Part shown: piece by piece, positions 26,143 to 37,077 of the stretch | Numbering within the stretch: the first letter of the stretch is position 1 | How the letters are laid out: each line of letters begins with the position of its first letter | Origin: Penicillium oxalicum | Lineage: Eukaryota; Ascomycota; Eurotiomycetes; Eurotiales; Aspergillaceae | NCBI RefSeq assembly: GCF_001723175.1 | Contig: NC_064653.1 | Coordinates: 124,001-188,000, forward strand | DNA length: 64,000 nucleotides | Reading direction: 5' to 3' | Made by a program: the position numbers and the translations under genes | Notes under the pieces: generated by a model | Seen by the model: the letters and a program-made list of their open reading frames with translations, nothing else | Database searches by the model: none | What the model was told of the DNA's origin: nothing

Positions 26143-27396
26143 CTACGCAAGCTTGCCAGGTACAACCGGATGACCAGCACTCAGACCACCACAAACTGCC
26201 CAGGCCTGACCATTCACATAGCTGCTTTCATCACTTCCCAGGAACAAGGCCACCCGCGCGACCTCATCAGCCACAGCACCCCGCTGCATGGGGTTCAGCT
26301 GGCCGATCTTACGTTCAGTGCCACGCTTGCGGGCGTGGTCAAAGACCGACTGGGTCATTCCCGTCTCGATCAGGCCGGGGCAGATGGCGTTGACACGAAT
26401 CCCCGTGCCGGTGAGTTGATAGGCACATGTCTGGGCAATCGAGACCACTGCAGCCTTGGAGGCGGAATAGTCGGTTGAGCCGGCGTTGGACCGGAGACCT
26501 GCCACCGAGGCAGTGAGGATGATGGATCCGCTGGGGTACGGCTTGCTCTCGGATGTCACTTTCATGGCTGGGGCGGCGTGTTTGGCGGCCAGGAACACAC
26601 TGTCATGAGTGAATGCTTAGTGACTGCCCTACACTGAGCTCCTACTAAAGGTAGGGAAAGTCATGGGTCTTGGGATGGAAATGTTGCAAAGGGGTACCCA
26701 TAGAGAAGAGCGAAAAAAAAAGGACTTACCCCAGAGCATTCGTCTTCATCGTCTGCATGAACCCGTCGGCATCAATCTCGGTAAAAATCTTGGGCTGTCC
26801 AACAATGCCAGCATTCGCAAAAAAGATATCTAGCCGCCCATACGTGGAAATTGCATCGTCAATGACAGCAATGACAGCCTTCTCGTCACCGGCATCGAAT
26901 TGGCGCACGTGGACGTCCACACCGGGATACAGCGACTCCATTTCACGCTTGTGCGTGGCTAGATGCGAGTCGACATAGTCACAAATGTAAACGGCCTTGG
27001 CGCCGTTGTTGGCGAATTGGTGCGCGCTCGCGCGACCAATTCCATTCGGAGAGTTGGCACCTACGCCCGTTCGTTAATGTGACACGAGAAGACTTTGTTT
27101 TTCGGATGCAAATGGGAGCCTACCAGTCACGATGACAACCTTGCCCTGAGCTCGACTAATGTGAGTTGATCAGCGGCCGTTGTGCGCGCCAGTTTGAAAG
27201 TTTGATGTCGAGGTCATAGTGGAGAGGAAAAGTGATGTCGATGGAATTATCTTCATGTCACTTACGGTCCAGCCGAGTTTGAGGCGACATGGCGAATTTT
27301 GGGAATGCCTTCAAATGTACCTTCCTCCGGGATCCCCTCAACCAATTGCTTGCTAAGAGCTTGGAGTCGCTGACGAGCCGCGGAACCGGACGACAT
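26143..27396 (-). CDS. short-chain dehydrogenase/reductase
   Basis: NAD(P)-dependent oxidoreductase of the classical SDR fold; substrate unknown. Four exons: 27266-27396, 27124-27155, 26730-27060 and 26143-26599, giving 316 residues. Exon 2 is only 32 nt and carries the first beta strand (QGKVVIVT). The nucleotide motif reads TGANSPNGIG across the exon 2/3 junction, NAG is present in FANAGIV, the catalytic Ser is in ILTASVAG and the Tyr/Lys pair in DYSASK, so the active site looks complete. A PG motif follows the Lys (NAICPGLIETGM). An N-terminal extension of about 45 residues precedes the fold. The gene shares a 725-nt divergent promoter region with the TBC gene and converges on the DENN gene. 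Confidence 0.93.
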
Positions 27397-28121
27397 GTTG
27401 ATTTTCAATGAGCTGTGTGCCGGAGTGAATGATAGATAGCTTGGGAATTGGTAGTGAGGATTCGTGGCCTCTGATCACTGCAGCTGTCAACGCTCGTAGG
27501 ATGTCCTAATATCAATGATAGATTCTGGGGAGATCAGTAATTAAATAATCCGATGCTCGAGCTGAACCGAGCTGTACTTGGGCCCGCATGGCATTCTTCT
27601 CCACTCGGTTATGCGGAGAGCCGAGGCCTATTGAGGTCACCTGACCAGACCCTTTTCCGGGGCCTCAACTGCTGAATTGGCAGCTTTGTTCCGCACGGTC
27701 ACGTGGTCTCGCGGAGAACTCCTGAAGCTACACGTGATTATCACGTCATGTGGTTGCTGCTTGTTTCGGGCAAAAATAGCTCTCGTGTTTTGGGCATCGA
27801 AATGTCTTGTTTGTTTAGCAACGCTTTGAACTGGTCGCCTTCGATGTCTAATCGACACTTGGATCTCTTATTGTTTGCACATTTGAGTTCCTTGCATTGA
27901 TAGTGCGGGAGATCTCCCTTCATTCCACAGTTCCACGCAGATCTCCTAGCACTACTTCAAGTACCCAATACGAGCGGTCGAGGAAGGGCAAAAAAAAAAG
28001 AAAGAAAGGACAAACAAGCACCAACGGGGTTTTGAGGACCGCAGCTTTGCGAAATTTTTTTCTTATCTACCTCCCCGACTTACTCAAGATTGTCAGGGTG
28101 TTCGATGTTGACAGAGAATTC
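27397..28121. promoter_or_regulatory. divergent promoter region, dehydrogenase / TBC GAP
   Basis: No gene is seen. Three CACGT-core sites cluster within 50 nt: CACGTG at 27700-27705, CACGTG at 27731-27736 and TCACGT at 27741-27746. The last two form the inverted pair ACGTGAT-T-ATCACGT, a plausible dimeric bHLH-type site serving both genes. The frame upstream of the TBC gene is open but has no ATG. Confidence 0.55.
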
Positions 28122-31100
28122 ATGAAGATTGAAGTGGCCACTCCGAACTCGTACGCCGGTTATTCCTTCGCGAGCCATGGCGGAGCCCGACATTTCACCT
28201 CAACGCCGGTCCTCTCCCAGGCATCTTCGGCCTCAAGCAGAAGCCAAAAAGCGCGATCGCTTCGACACAAGGTGCAGAAGCGTCACTCATCCTCCTCGAA
28301 TACACCCACCGACTTGACTTCATTCCCGTCACTCTCTCCGCCTGATCACTCTCCCACCTTGACACGGGGGCTGGCGAACACTGTTATCACGGGTGGCGAT
28401 GAAGGTCTGGAAGGCACAGCCGAAATCTCACGGGGCCGGAAAGCCACACTCGCAAGCTTGACTTCAAGGCCATCAAATAGATCGGGCAGGGGTGCCCTTT
28501 TCGCCGATTCCGTCCCAATGCGCGATATCCCTGGGGCATTACATTTGGCGGACGATGCGCACGTCGAGCGCTTGATTGCTACCACTGGGGCGGTCAAGAT
28601 TGTTCGCCAGTTTGCGCGGGATTTGGCGCAGCGAGATGCCGAAATATCCTCCCTGCGTCAGCGAGCTGATGCGAGGGAACGGGAATTAAAGCGGATGTTA
28701 CGAGAAGTTTCAGTTTCAAACCAGGATATAGAGCGCCGACTCTATCAGCTGGAGAATCCAGGCGACGACCGTTCCTCGGATGCAGAGGGCAGCACGAATG
28801 GTGACCATGTCGGTTTGAACGGATTGATGTCGCAAGCGATGATGGATACGGTTGGCTCTCAGGCCGAAGCGGATGCTGGGGATAGTTCGTCTGATCTACA
28901 GGCTACGATCCGCGCCGCGCAGCGGTCCGACAATCATGAAGCTCGAGCTACTCGCGCGTCAATTATCGATTCCGAAAACAATCGACGGCCACAAGGCTCC
29001 GTTCGTGGGTGGCAGGAATATTTCTTTGGATCTACGAATACCAGTCGAAAGACAAGCCGTGCGAGCAGCATCATCAGTGACATGCACGAAGCTGATGGGG
29101 AGGATGCTGTGGAGCGTGTGCGCGTGCCGAGCAATCCCTCAATTCGGCGTAAAGCTCTAGACGACCAGCTATTTCAACCACCTGGTTCGGTAGCGAATGA
29201 GATTTTGAACCGCAGAGCTCCCAGTGGCTCAACTGCGGCCGATGATGCGAGTATTCACTCGCGAAAGTCATCGCGCTCGTTTGGATCATGGACGATCAAA
29301 TTATTTGCAGGGAATTCGCAGTCGAAGGATGCGAGCGACTCTGAAAGCAATCGTCATCGCGCACAATCAGATTCTCTTGGTAGAGATAAAGCAGCCGCGA
29401 CTGGCTCATCTGGCACTGGTACTGCAGGAAGAGGCGGAATGTCTGCGATCGCGGCCCTGAAAAGGATCAACAGTAACTCCAGCATTCCTACCACCTCGGG
29501 CGGGCGTAACACTCCCGCTAGCGGCACGGTGAGGATCAACCCATTGCGCAAAGTCCCTGTCGGGTCTCCATCGCAGAGACCCGCAACGGAGAACACCGAT
29601 AGGAGTTCCACGACCCTTGGTCCTGTGGAAATGGACGCGATTCTGCCGTTGGAGTCGAGACCCCCGTCCTTGACTCCGGTCTATAACAATCGTCAGACGG
29701 GCGAGTATTTGACTGATCGATTTGGCTTCATATATGATCAACAGCGAAAACGGCGCCAGAGAGAAGCCAATTCAGTCAAGGGTCATCGATCTCGATTTAG
29801 CATCGGAGAGACTCTGGGTAATCATCGCGCGAGCTCTCCTGATGCAAATGATCCTCCCCAGGCGAGCACGACCACTCAAACGACAGGTGAGAGTACAGGC
29901 TCTCCCCCTGCCTCCCCCGACGATGATCCTGAAAGCGGAGCAACGAGTTTGCGTCGCTGGCAGGATTACTTGAGAATGCCAACCCGGCCGACAGAGCTTT
30001 TATCTCACACTCCCTCCGCCGGCCCCATCATCTCCTTGACTACGGGTGTAGAGAATCGCCCTTCAGGGTCATCCGTCTCTGTGGACAAGGAAAGTGCTGC
30101 GCCTGTAATCACGAGTGCTCAGCCCTCTGCATCAACTTCTATTGTTGTAGCAGACCGCCCTGAATTTTCTGGCGCGAACACGGATGAGTCGGGCATGTCT
30201 GCGATTAGCAGAGCCACTGCTGCCGAGAATGAGCCGGTCAAGATTCTCTTGGAGCAACTCACCGAACTCCATGACTCATTGCAACGTGACCGAACCATTC
30301 GATGGAATGAGTTCCTTCGCAAAGTCCGAGCTGAACGAAGAAAAGATGGCGAAGCTGCTGCTGCTGCCGCCGCGGCAGCAACGTCAACGGCCACGGACCG
30401 ATCAGTGGCGGCCGTGGATATGCCGGAGACATCTCTGGCGGACGGCGAGGTGGTTGGTATTGCTGGGCTCGGCAACAAGGGCAAGGTTGGTCGGGCAAAA
30501 TGGCGAGAATTCCGGTTGTTGGTCCTCGGTGGCATACCCGTCGCTTTGCGCGCCAAGGTCTGGTCCGAGTGTAGCGGTGCATCTGCCATGCGAATTCCCG
30601 GATACTATGAAGATCTTGTGCGTGGAGTTGGTGGCACAGAGCCGGACTCGTCCATTGTTTCTCAAATTGACATGGACATCCGCCGTACTTTGACGGACAA
30701 CGTCTTCTTCCGGAAAGGCCCCGGGGTGGACAAATTGAAAGAGGTTTTGCTCGCATACTCGCGTCGCAATCCCGAGGTCGGGTATTGTCAAGGCATGAAC
30801 CTCATTGCAGCATCGCTGCTCTTAATTCTGCCGACGGCCGAAGACGCATTCTGGATTCTCACATCGATGATCGAGGTGATCCTGCCGCATCATTACTATG
30901 ACCATGGCCTTCTCGCGTCGCGCGCAGATCAGGTCGTGCTTCGGGGGTATATCTCGGAACTTTTGCCAAAGTTGTCGGCACACCTGGAAGAACTGGGTAT
31001 CGAGCTGGAAGCTCTCACTTTCCAGTGGTTCCTATCGTTATTCACCGATTGTCTCTCCGCGGAAGCCTTGTATCGCGTTTGGGATGTGGTCTTGTGTCTA

Positions 31101-31472
31101 AACGTGACCAGTGCTGTCTCTGCTGGCTCTGCTGCTACTGCACCGAGCTCATCTTTTACGGGGGCGAAAGAAACCTCGGATAAGTCTGGGCTGTCCTCCG
31201 ACGATCCAGCCTCTGGGAGTGGAGGAGGGAGTACATTCCTCTTTCAAGTCGCCTTGGCTCTGCTCAAGCTTAATGAGCCACAGCTCCTGACGACCTGTAC
31301 AACCCCCGCCGCGCTGTACACATATATCAACCACCAGATGACCAATCATGCCATTAGTATTGATGGACTGATTCAAGCCAGCGAAGCGCTCAGAAATGTG
31401 GTCCGTCGCGAAGACGTAGTTGCTCGTCGGGCAATTGCTTTGCAGGAGATGCAAACCTTTGGCAGCGCGTGA
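28122..31472 (+). CDS. TBC domain Rab GTPase-activating protein
   Basis: Stimulates GTP hydrolysis by a Rab GTPase in membrane traffic. Single exon; the first in-frame ATG, 28122, gives 1116 residues. The TBC domain fills about 800-1095: GIPVALRAKVW at its start, the arginine-finger motif IDMDIRRT at about 850 and the glutamine-finger motif YCQGM at about 888, so both catalytic fingers are present. A Ser/Gly-rich insert of about 44 residues splits the domain after VLCLN and before FLFQVALALL. A coiled coil lies at about 160-215, and the middle third is low-complexity Ser/Arg. The open frame continues 225 nt upstream without ATG, so an unrecognised 5' exon is possible. The domain resembles Gyp2/Gyp3-like GAPs, but I cannot assign the Rab. 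Confidence 0.92.
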   Translation: MKIEVATPNSYAGYSFASHGGARHFTSTPVLSQASSASSRSQKARSLRHKVQKRHSSSSNTPTDLTSFPSLSPPDHSPTLTRGLANTVITGGDEGLEGTAEISRGRKATLASLTSRPSNRSGRGALFADSVPMRDIPGALHLADDAHVERLIATTGAVKIVRQFARDLAQRDAEISSLRQRADARERELKRMLREVSVSNQDIERRLYQLENPGDDRSSDAEGSTNGDHVGLNGLMSQAMMDTVGSQAEADAGDSSSDLQATIRAAQRSDNHEARATRASIIDSENNRRPQGSVRGWQEYFFGSTNTSRKTSRASSIISDMHEADGEDAVERVRVPSNPSIRRKALDDQLFQPPGSVANEILNRRAPSGSTAADDASIHSRKSSRSFGSWTIKLFAGNSQSKDASDSESNRHRAQSDSLGRDKAAATGSSGTGTAGRGGMSAIAALKRINSNSSIPTTSGGRNTPASGTVRINPLRKVPVGSPSQRPATENTDRSSTTLGPVEMDAILPLESRPPSLTPVYNNRQTGEYLTDRFGFIYDQQRKRRQREANSVKGHRSRFSIGETLGNHRASSPDANDPPQASTTTQTTGESTGSPPASPDDDPESGATSLRRWQDYLRMPTRPTELLSHTPSAGPIISLTTGVENRPSGSSVSVDKESAAPVITSAQPSASTSIVVADRPEFSGANTDESGMSAISRATAAENEPVKILLEQLTELHDSLQRDRTIRWNEFLRKVRAERRKDGEAAAAAAAAATSTATDRSVAAVDMPETSLADGEVVGIAGLGNKGKVGRAKWREFRLLVLGGIPVALRAKVWSECSGASAMRIPGYYEDLVRGVGGTEPDSSIVSQIDMDIRRTLTDNVFFRKGPGVDKLKEVLLAYSRRNPEVGYCQGMNLIAASLLLILPTAEDAFWILTSMIEVILPHHYYDHGLLASRADQVVLRGYISELLPKLSAHLEELGIELEALTFQWFLSLFTDCLSAEALYRVWDVVLCLNVTSAVSAGSAATAPSSSFTGAKETSDKSGLSSDDPASGSGGGSTFLFQVALALLKLNEPQLLTTCTTPAALYTYINHQMTNHAISIDGLIQASEALRNVVRREDVVARRAIALQEMQTFGSA

Positions 31473-33011
31473 TCATCAAGTGAGCGCATCAGCACTAGGA
31501 CATTATTCGATCTATGCTGAGATGTTTCCCCGCGCCTCCCCTTTTTCTCTTCTTGTCTTTTTTCCATGATGTCCTTTATTCTCCAGTCCACTCTGTCTGG
31601 AGTGGTTCATTAATGCAGTGGAAGTGGATGTAAGATATGTCAAACTTTACCGATACCATGGTGAGCATTGGGTTTGGAGTCTGGGGGGAGTTTTTTTTTA
31701 TTTTGTACGTCCAATGATATCCCGCCACACTTGCATTGATTGGCGCTGTCTTTTTATTCCATTACTTCTGTTTTCGGCTTTTAGATTTTGACCTTTGCAG
31801 ATGCTTGATATTACTTTTATTTTTCGTTGTTTTTTTCTTCTTACTTTTTTTTGAAACAAAAGCCCAGACAGGGCTCAGTTGAACTTGGAATTTGAGGAAT
31901 ATTAGAACAAGAGTGCCCCGAAGTGTCTTCTAGACCTCAGCTATAGCTCTGAAACTTGAACTTATGTTCCTTATTAGATCCCAGATAGCAGTCAACTCAA
32001 CAGGTACCACCTATTCATCCTTTCAACCACAAACACGCATAAATAGACTAGACTGCCCGAAGGAAATTCACACTATGTATTTCATTCACCCAAGGTGATA
32101 GCATAGCTAGGTACTGATTTAAGACCCCGGGCACTCGATCAGTGGGGGAATCATGCGACTAAGAGATGTGTCAAGGGATGACTGGTACGTCAACCTCGTG
32201 TATGCTCTACTAGGTGTTGGGCGCGGGTGCTATGCCGTAGGTACGTACCTAGGTTGTTGTATCCGAGTTTCCAACTAGGTACATGGGTTTCTAAAGGGTG
32301 AGATGCAGCTCAGTAGGAGAAGGCGCCAACTTGATATTTGTGAATCAGATTTTCGACGGATCCATATGTGAGGACCTGCCTACATGAATCCTCTATCTTC
32401 AGTATCCGTTCCCGATGCGTGATTAGGTAGTGGGTAGCCAATCGAAAAAGTGCATTCCTTCGCTTGGTGGAACGGGAGACTTAACCCCCCGGAAGATCGA
32501 GATTGGAAATAATAATAATAAAAAATCATTAGCATTCAAGACATGAATTACTTTTCGTGATGTGATGAAAGTTTCAATGTACAAGATTATAGAGTCATCC
32601 AGATCACTGAACGGCATTCTCTCTTCAAGGCAGAGTATCGTTCGCCTTCCGGCCGTAGACCTCGAACGACGAGGTGAAGGAACCACCTGCGTTTTGGAAG
32701 CCATTTCTGCGTCTTTGAACGTTTTCCTCGAAGAGCCAATTCTGGAGACGAAGCCCGGGAAGATATCCAGAGGGAACATGAATACCATCTGCCCTGTGCT
32801 CACATTGGGGGCGGCTGGCAGTGGTGGTTCTTTTTCTTGATAATACATGGCCGATGACACAGGACGTATACATCGTAGCGACTTTGTTCTTTGGGACTCC
32901 TCCTGGGAGTTGTCATTTTCAGAGCGAAGTATTTGATCTTCGCCTGGAAGACTCGTGAGGGTTTGAGATTTCGCTCGTGATAATCAAAAGATTGCAACAT
33001 GCGAGAAAGAC
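31473..33011. other. convergent gene-free region of 1.5 kb
   Basis: Between the convergent TBC and Zn2Cys6 genes. T-rich at its left end. A minus-strand frame at 32423-32860 is open for 145 codons but shows no domain. A 14-bp palindrome lies at 32238-32251. Confidence 0.5.
32238..32251. repeat. 14-bp perfect palindrome
   Basis: TAGGTACGTACCTA reads identically on both strands. Related TACGTA-centred or TAGGTA/TACCTA sequences recur in other intergenic parts of the window. Confidence 0.8.
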
Positions 33012-34732
33012 TCAGCTGGGACCGTCTTGGAGCCAGAATCGGTCATTCACATCGAGGATCGAAGTCAGATCTAACGTGTCCATGCTCGGACGCACACCTA
33101 TCTCCATCACGTCCCGGGCCACTGCCTTGATCTGCCGCATAATTGACTGGGAGATGGCCCAGGTCCGCGCCAAGGATTTGAACACGCCAATGGTGAGACC
33201 AATGCGATCTCGACTCGGATCCGGCATCTGACCGGCTTTGGCGGAACACGCCGCTAGTTGGACGATGGAGCTCAGGGTGAGTGCGCAGATGAAGAAGGGA
33301 GTGTGTCGCTCCACCGGCAGGCGAAGGGCAGCCAAGGTGGACAGGCCACTGGCTGCCTTAACCGCCTTCATCGCATGAGCGTGATGGGAGAAAGCCGGAA
33401 CACTGATCGGGCCGTGATGCCCACAGATCACTTGCGATGCCACGGCGGGAGACGATAGCAGATCGGAGCGGGGGAAGTTGAGGTAGATGGAGGCCCCATT
33501 CACGATCATGGTCGCCTGGAACATGATCTCATCCACTGACCCGTCCGGTCGCATCAGCTCGGACTTGGACTCGGGAAGGTGGTGAAACCAGCTGGCAATC
33601 CGCGCGTCAATCGCCTCGACGTGGTCCTGCTGTCCCTCTACCATATCCTGGGTGGCGACGACGCGAGCCAGGATTCGGACCGCTTCGATACGGTACGCGT
33701 AGGAAGAGAAATCGCGCTCATCATCCGCAAAGACCCGTCCATCGAATTGGGCGATTGTGGATGGTGGCGGCGGCGTCAGTCCGTCCTGGTAGATGCGCTC
33801 CTCGCACGGCAGTGGCACCTCCGGGGCCACCAGATTAGTGCGATAGACTTGCTGCAACCCCAGCGCCGTCAGTAGGCCCTCAATCGCAAAGAGCTCCCAC
33901 CAGGTGCGCCGCAGGGACTCTGCGCGGAGAGGATCCCCATTGCTGGCCCGGTCGGCGAACGAGGCTAGGTTCAGGCCCAGCTCGAGCGCCGCATCGATCG
34001 CGATGTTGAGACAGTCTTTGGCCTCGTCGCGCTCATTCCGCGAATGAAGGACAATGGCTAACAACAGCATGGCCTGCACTTTCTCGATCGAGGTCATCTG
34101 CTCACGCACGTGGGCGACCACACCGGGGCGATACTTTTCCGGCGAGGCTGCCGGGGTGAAGTGCGCTGCAATGAATTTCATGACTTGCTCCAGGAAGATG
34201 GGACACGGAACGGCCCGAGACAGGAAGCGCAAGGGCGGCAAGATCGGGTGAGCGGCGTGGAAGTAGGTGTAATAGATATCAAGGAGGTAGCCGTCACCAC
34301 AAAAGGAGGACGAGGAAGAGTCTGGAGTCATCGGACCATTCATCGCACGAGTGGGAGCGTCGTGATCGGGGAATTCATGAACCCCATCATGGGGAGAGCA
34401 TTGGGCGATGAACTGGCGGAGTTTGAGGACGATTGAGGCATGGTGACCGGCGCGTATTGGTAGCTACCATAGGCCGACCAGTCGACGGGGAGGTCGATCA
34501 TGCCGGGGGCGGGATCGGTGGTGAGTTGATCAGGAGTGTGTGGTTCAGCGCGTCGCTTTTTCGACGGGCCCTTGTAGCCTCGTCGCGATTTGGTATACTG
34601 GCATTCCGACCCGGTCACTTGGCAGCGACCGCAGACTGGTGTTTTTCCATCGCATTTGAGATGTTTGTGTCGACAGAGGAGACATGCCAGCAGCGACGGG
34701 CCGGCGGGTTTCGCCGATCCTGGAACCATCAT
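33012..34732 (-). CDS. Zn2Cys6 transcription factor with apparent frameshift
   Basis: Fungal binuclear zinc-cluster regulator. The first frame (34732 to about 34343) has the cluster near residues 17-46 with spacing CX2CX6CX6CX2CX6C, followed by a basic SRRGYKGPSKKRR stretch. The second frame (from about 34343 to 33012, about 440 residues) carries the fungal-specific regulatory domain: GYLLDIYYTYFH, AHPILPPLRFL, and LRRTWWELFAIEG, which matches its signature. The two frames overlap as open sequence between about 34343 and 34463, and no GT-AG pair with good consensus and the needed length (3n+2) joins them. Loss of one base, for example in CGATGAATGG, would explain it. It may be a true inactivating mutation, an assembly error or a non-standard intron. 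I do not recognise the orthologue. Confidence 0.8.
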
Positions 34733-36217
34733 TGGGCCTGCGGGTCACTCATGATGCCGAACAATGGTGCATGAGGGGAGCGGCAAGGAGAGGCAGAGGT
34801 GGAAAGTGGGCAATGATCAGATAGAGCGAGAGAGAGAGAGAGGGAGAGGGAGGGAGGTGGGGAGAGAGAGTTTGTGTATTTGTCAGTGAAAAGGGGAAGA
34901 GAAAGAAAAGATGAGGTCAAAGAGCGCTGTAATGCCCTAGAGCGCACCAGAAGGTGTATAGTGAACAAGAGGGGACTAGATGGCCGTCGGTAGTGAAATT
35001 GGAATGATGGAGACGGAGGGGTACGGCCGAAGCGAGATCTGGCGGGCGGACAACGAACGATCGAAATCTGGGTCAAGTAGCGAGACGCGGATCAGATGAG
35101 AAGGTGTCAGTGGCGGAAGAGGAGAAGAAGAGAACTCACGGTGGAGAGGAGAACGGCTGGAAGCTAACGTGGAAAGGTGGAACGTGTGCAACCGTAGCCG
35201 TGGACGAGATGTACACTGCTGTACTTGGCAATACTTGAGACACTCTGACTCAAGGTGACTGGTCTAGTGGACAATGAGGTACCCGTGAGGTAGCCTCATC
35301 CGTGATGCACTCGACTCCTTTTGACTGCAGGGACGTTCTGGCTCGGCACCGTTGGTGCTACCCAACATTGACATGACTCGGCGATCATTTTTTTCTCCTC
35401 AGATCCTGAACTGATTATCTCCTTCAATTCTGATGTTCTAGGTGAAGCTTTATGTTTTCTCGGTTTATTTTTATTTTTATTCTGTTTTACTTTTTGTTTC
35501 TTTTGGAGCTCTAGCGGTGACGTTCACGATTTCATTGATTCCCTCGCTTGATGGGGACCCCTCGAGGGCTCCGAATGACTGTTCCAATTTGAGAATCGAA
35601 GAGTCTGCATCTGTCTGGATCGAATGGTCTGCGTAAGATCCTGAGGTTTCCCAACTAACCAACATCGTCTCGGGTTAAACGTACCTTTGGCACGGGGGGA
35701 GATTAACCGGCAGGGATGCCCCCACTTGTGTGTCGGGGCACAGGTACCTGCCTAATGGGGGGAATCCCATACAAAGAACAAGTATCCCCCCCAGTTCCCG
35801 GTGAAATGACACGTTCCGCCCCCCCAATTTGTTTGACGAGTCTCCTTCCACTCGGCCGTGATTCTCATTCGACCCATTCGGCCATTCGACTTCTTCTCCA
35901 TCCTTCTGATCACCAGTGAGCCACTTTCCCCTAAATCGTCACTCTATCGTGCATACGCAATCCAGTCCACGAACCTGCCAATCCCCTCCAGAATTCCAGC
36001 TCCAAAATTGACTCTCCTCAGTCTGCTCGATCCCAAATTCTATCCTTGTTCGTCCCCAGCGACCTCGGCCAGACCCGAGCCAAAGGATAATTGACCCGCC
36101 GCGCCGCGCCGAGCGATTCAGCTCCAGACATCAGCTCATAATTTCCCACCTGACCTCTATAATTTACATTTTTCTCTCTCTCTCCGTCCCTTGGCACGGC
36201 CGTCACCGTTCCTCACA
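34733..36217. promoter_or_regulatory. divergent region, Zn2Cys6 gene / OST4
   Basis: About 1.5 kb without a supported gene. A GA-rich tract at about 34829-34871, which is CT-rich on the coding strand of the Zn2Cys6 gene, is a likely leader of that gene. A CTCTCTCT stretch just before 36190 plays the same role for OST4. Confidence 0.5.
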
Positions 36218-36466
36218 ATGATTTCCGACGGTGATCTTTACCGACTCGCCATCTTCCTTGGCTCCTGTGCCATGATGATGATCGTCCTCTACCACTTCCT
36301 CGACGTCAATGCTCGTGACGACGACGAGCAGGTGGAAAATACCTCTGGAAAGTCTGCGCGCGCAACACTCAAGACCACCCCTATGGCCTCGACAGAGGCC
36401 AATGCACCCCCATCCTCGACGACGGGCTCTACGGCATCGCTATCATCGACATCAGCGACGTCCTGA
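36218..36466 (+). CDS. OST4: oligosaccharyltransferase subunit Ost4
   Basis: Mini-subunit of the ER oligosaccharyltransferase that helps bind Ost3/Ost6 and Stt3 for N-glycosylation. The first 33 residues are an excellent match to the family: MISDGDLYRLAIFLGS, then a single membrane segment of Met/Ile/Leu residues ending YHFLDVNA. Yeast Ost4 is only 36 residues and most relatives are similarly tiny, whereas this frame runs to 82 residues with a polar Ser/Thr/Ala tail. The ATG at 36218 is chosen over the open frame from 36191 because MISD is the conserved start. Single exon. The tail may simply be cytosolic and non-essential. It converges on the large C2H2 gene. Confidence 0.93.
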   Translation: MISDGDLYRLAIFLGSCAMMMIVLYHFLDVNARDDDEQVENTSGKSARATLKTTPMASTEANAPPSSTTGSTASLSSTSATS

Positions 36467-37077
36467 GGAACCTTAAAATCACGCGGTGGGAGAAGGAGAC
36501 AGAACACGTCTCCAGAGTCGATAATACACCGGGAGAAGATTGGCACAACCATTACTATCGACATGAGCTCTGTCACGGGAATGGATGCGATGGATGCGAT
36601 AACTCGGAACACATGTACCATAAGTGGAGTTGCCGCTTGTTCCTGGAACAATTGAATGACTTGGTGCTCCCCCCAAGGGCGCCTCATCTCGCTACAGGGT
36701 CGTGTACGTGTTTCTGTTCTATGGTCTGATCAGATCCTCCTAGGCAGTTCGGTAGAATCTATGAGAGTAAAATCTATGATGACAGAATCGCGTTGGCCCT
36801 ACCCCAACGCGAACGGAGCTGGAAGGGTTTGCCGCGTAGTCGATGCAGAACAACACCAAGATGCTCCAAGCTTCTGTCCGGAGGGAGACGGGTCTTGATG
36901 AATACCACCACCTCGTCACAGTGACTATGGCGTCGATGGAGAGCCCCCGTAGATTTTGGGGGGTCGTCAAGGAAGCCTGCGTACTCTTTCACCAAAGATC
37001 ACGGCCCCTCATCTAAGTATTACGTAGTAACAGGCATGCTCCCGCCCTCAGCCCGTGCCACTGCCCGACCGGCGGAC
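36467..37077. other. convergent 3' region, OST4 / large C2H2 gene
   Basis: 611 nt between converging genes. I see no coding frame or repeat worth naming. Confidence 0.5.

Noticed and set aside
32423..32860. 145-codon minus-strand frame near the Zn2Cys6 3' end
   Set aside because: No domain, uncertain splice partners (other frames open nearby are equally good), and no consistent protein emerges. Left as unproven.
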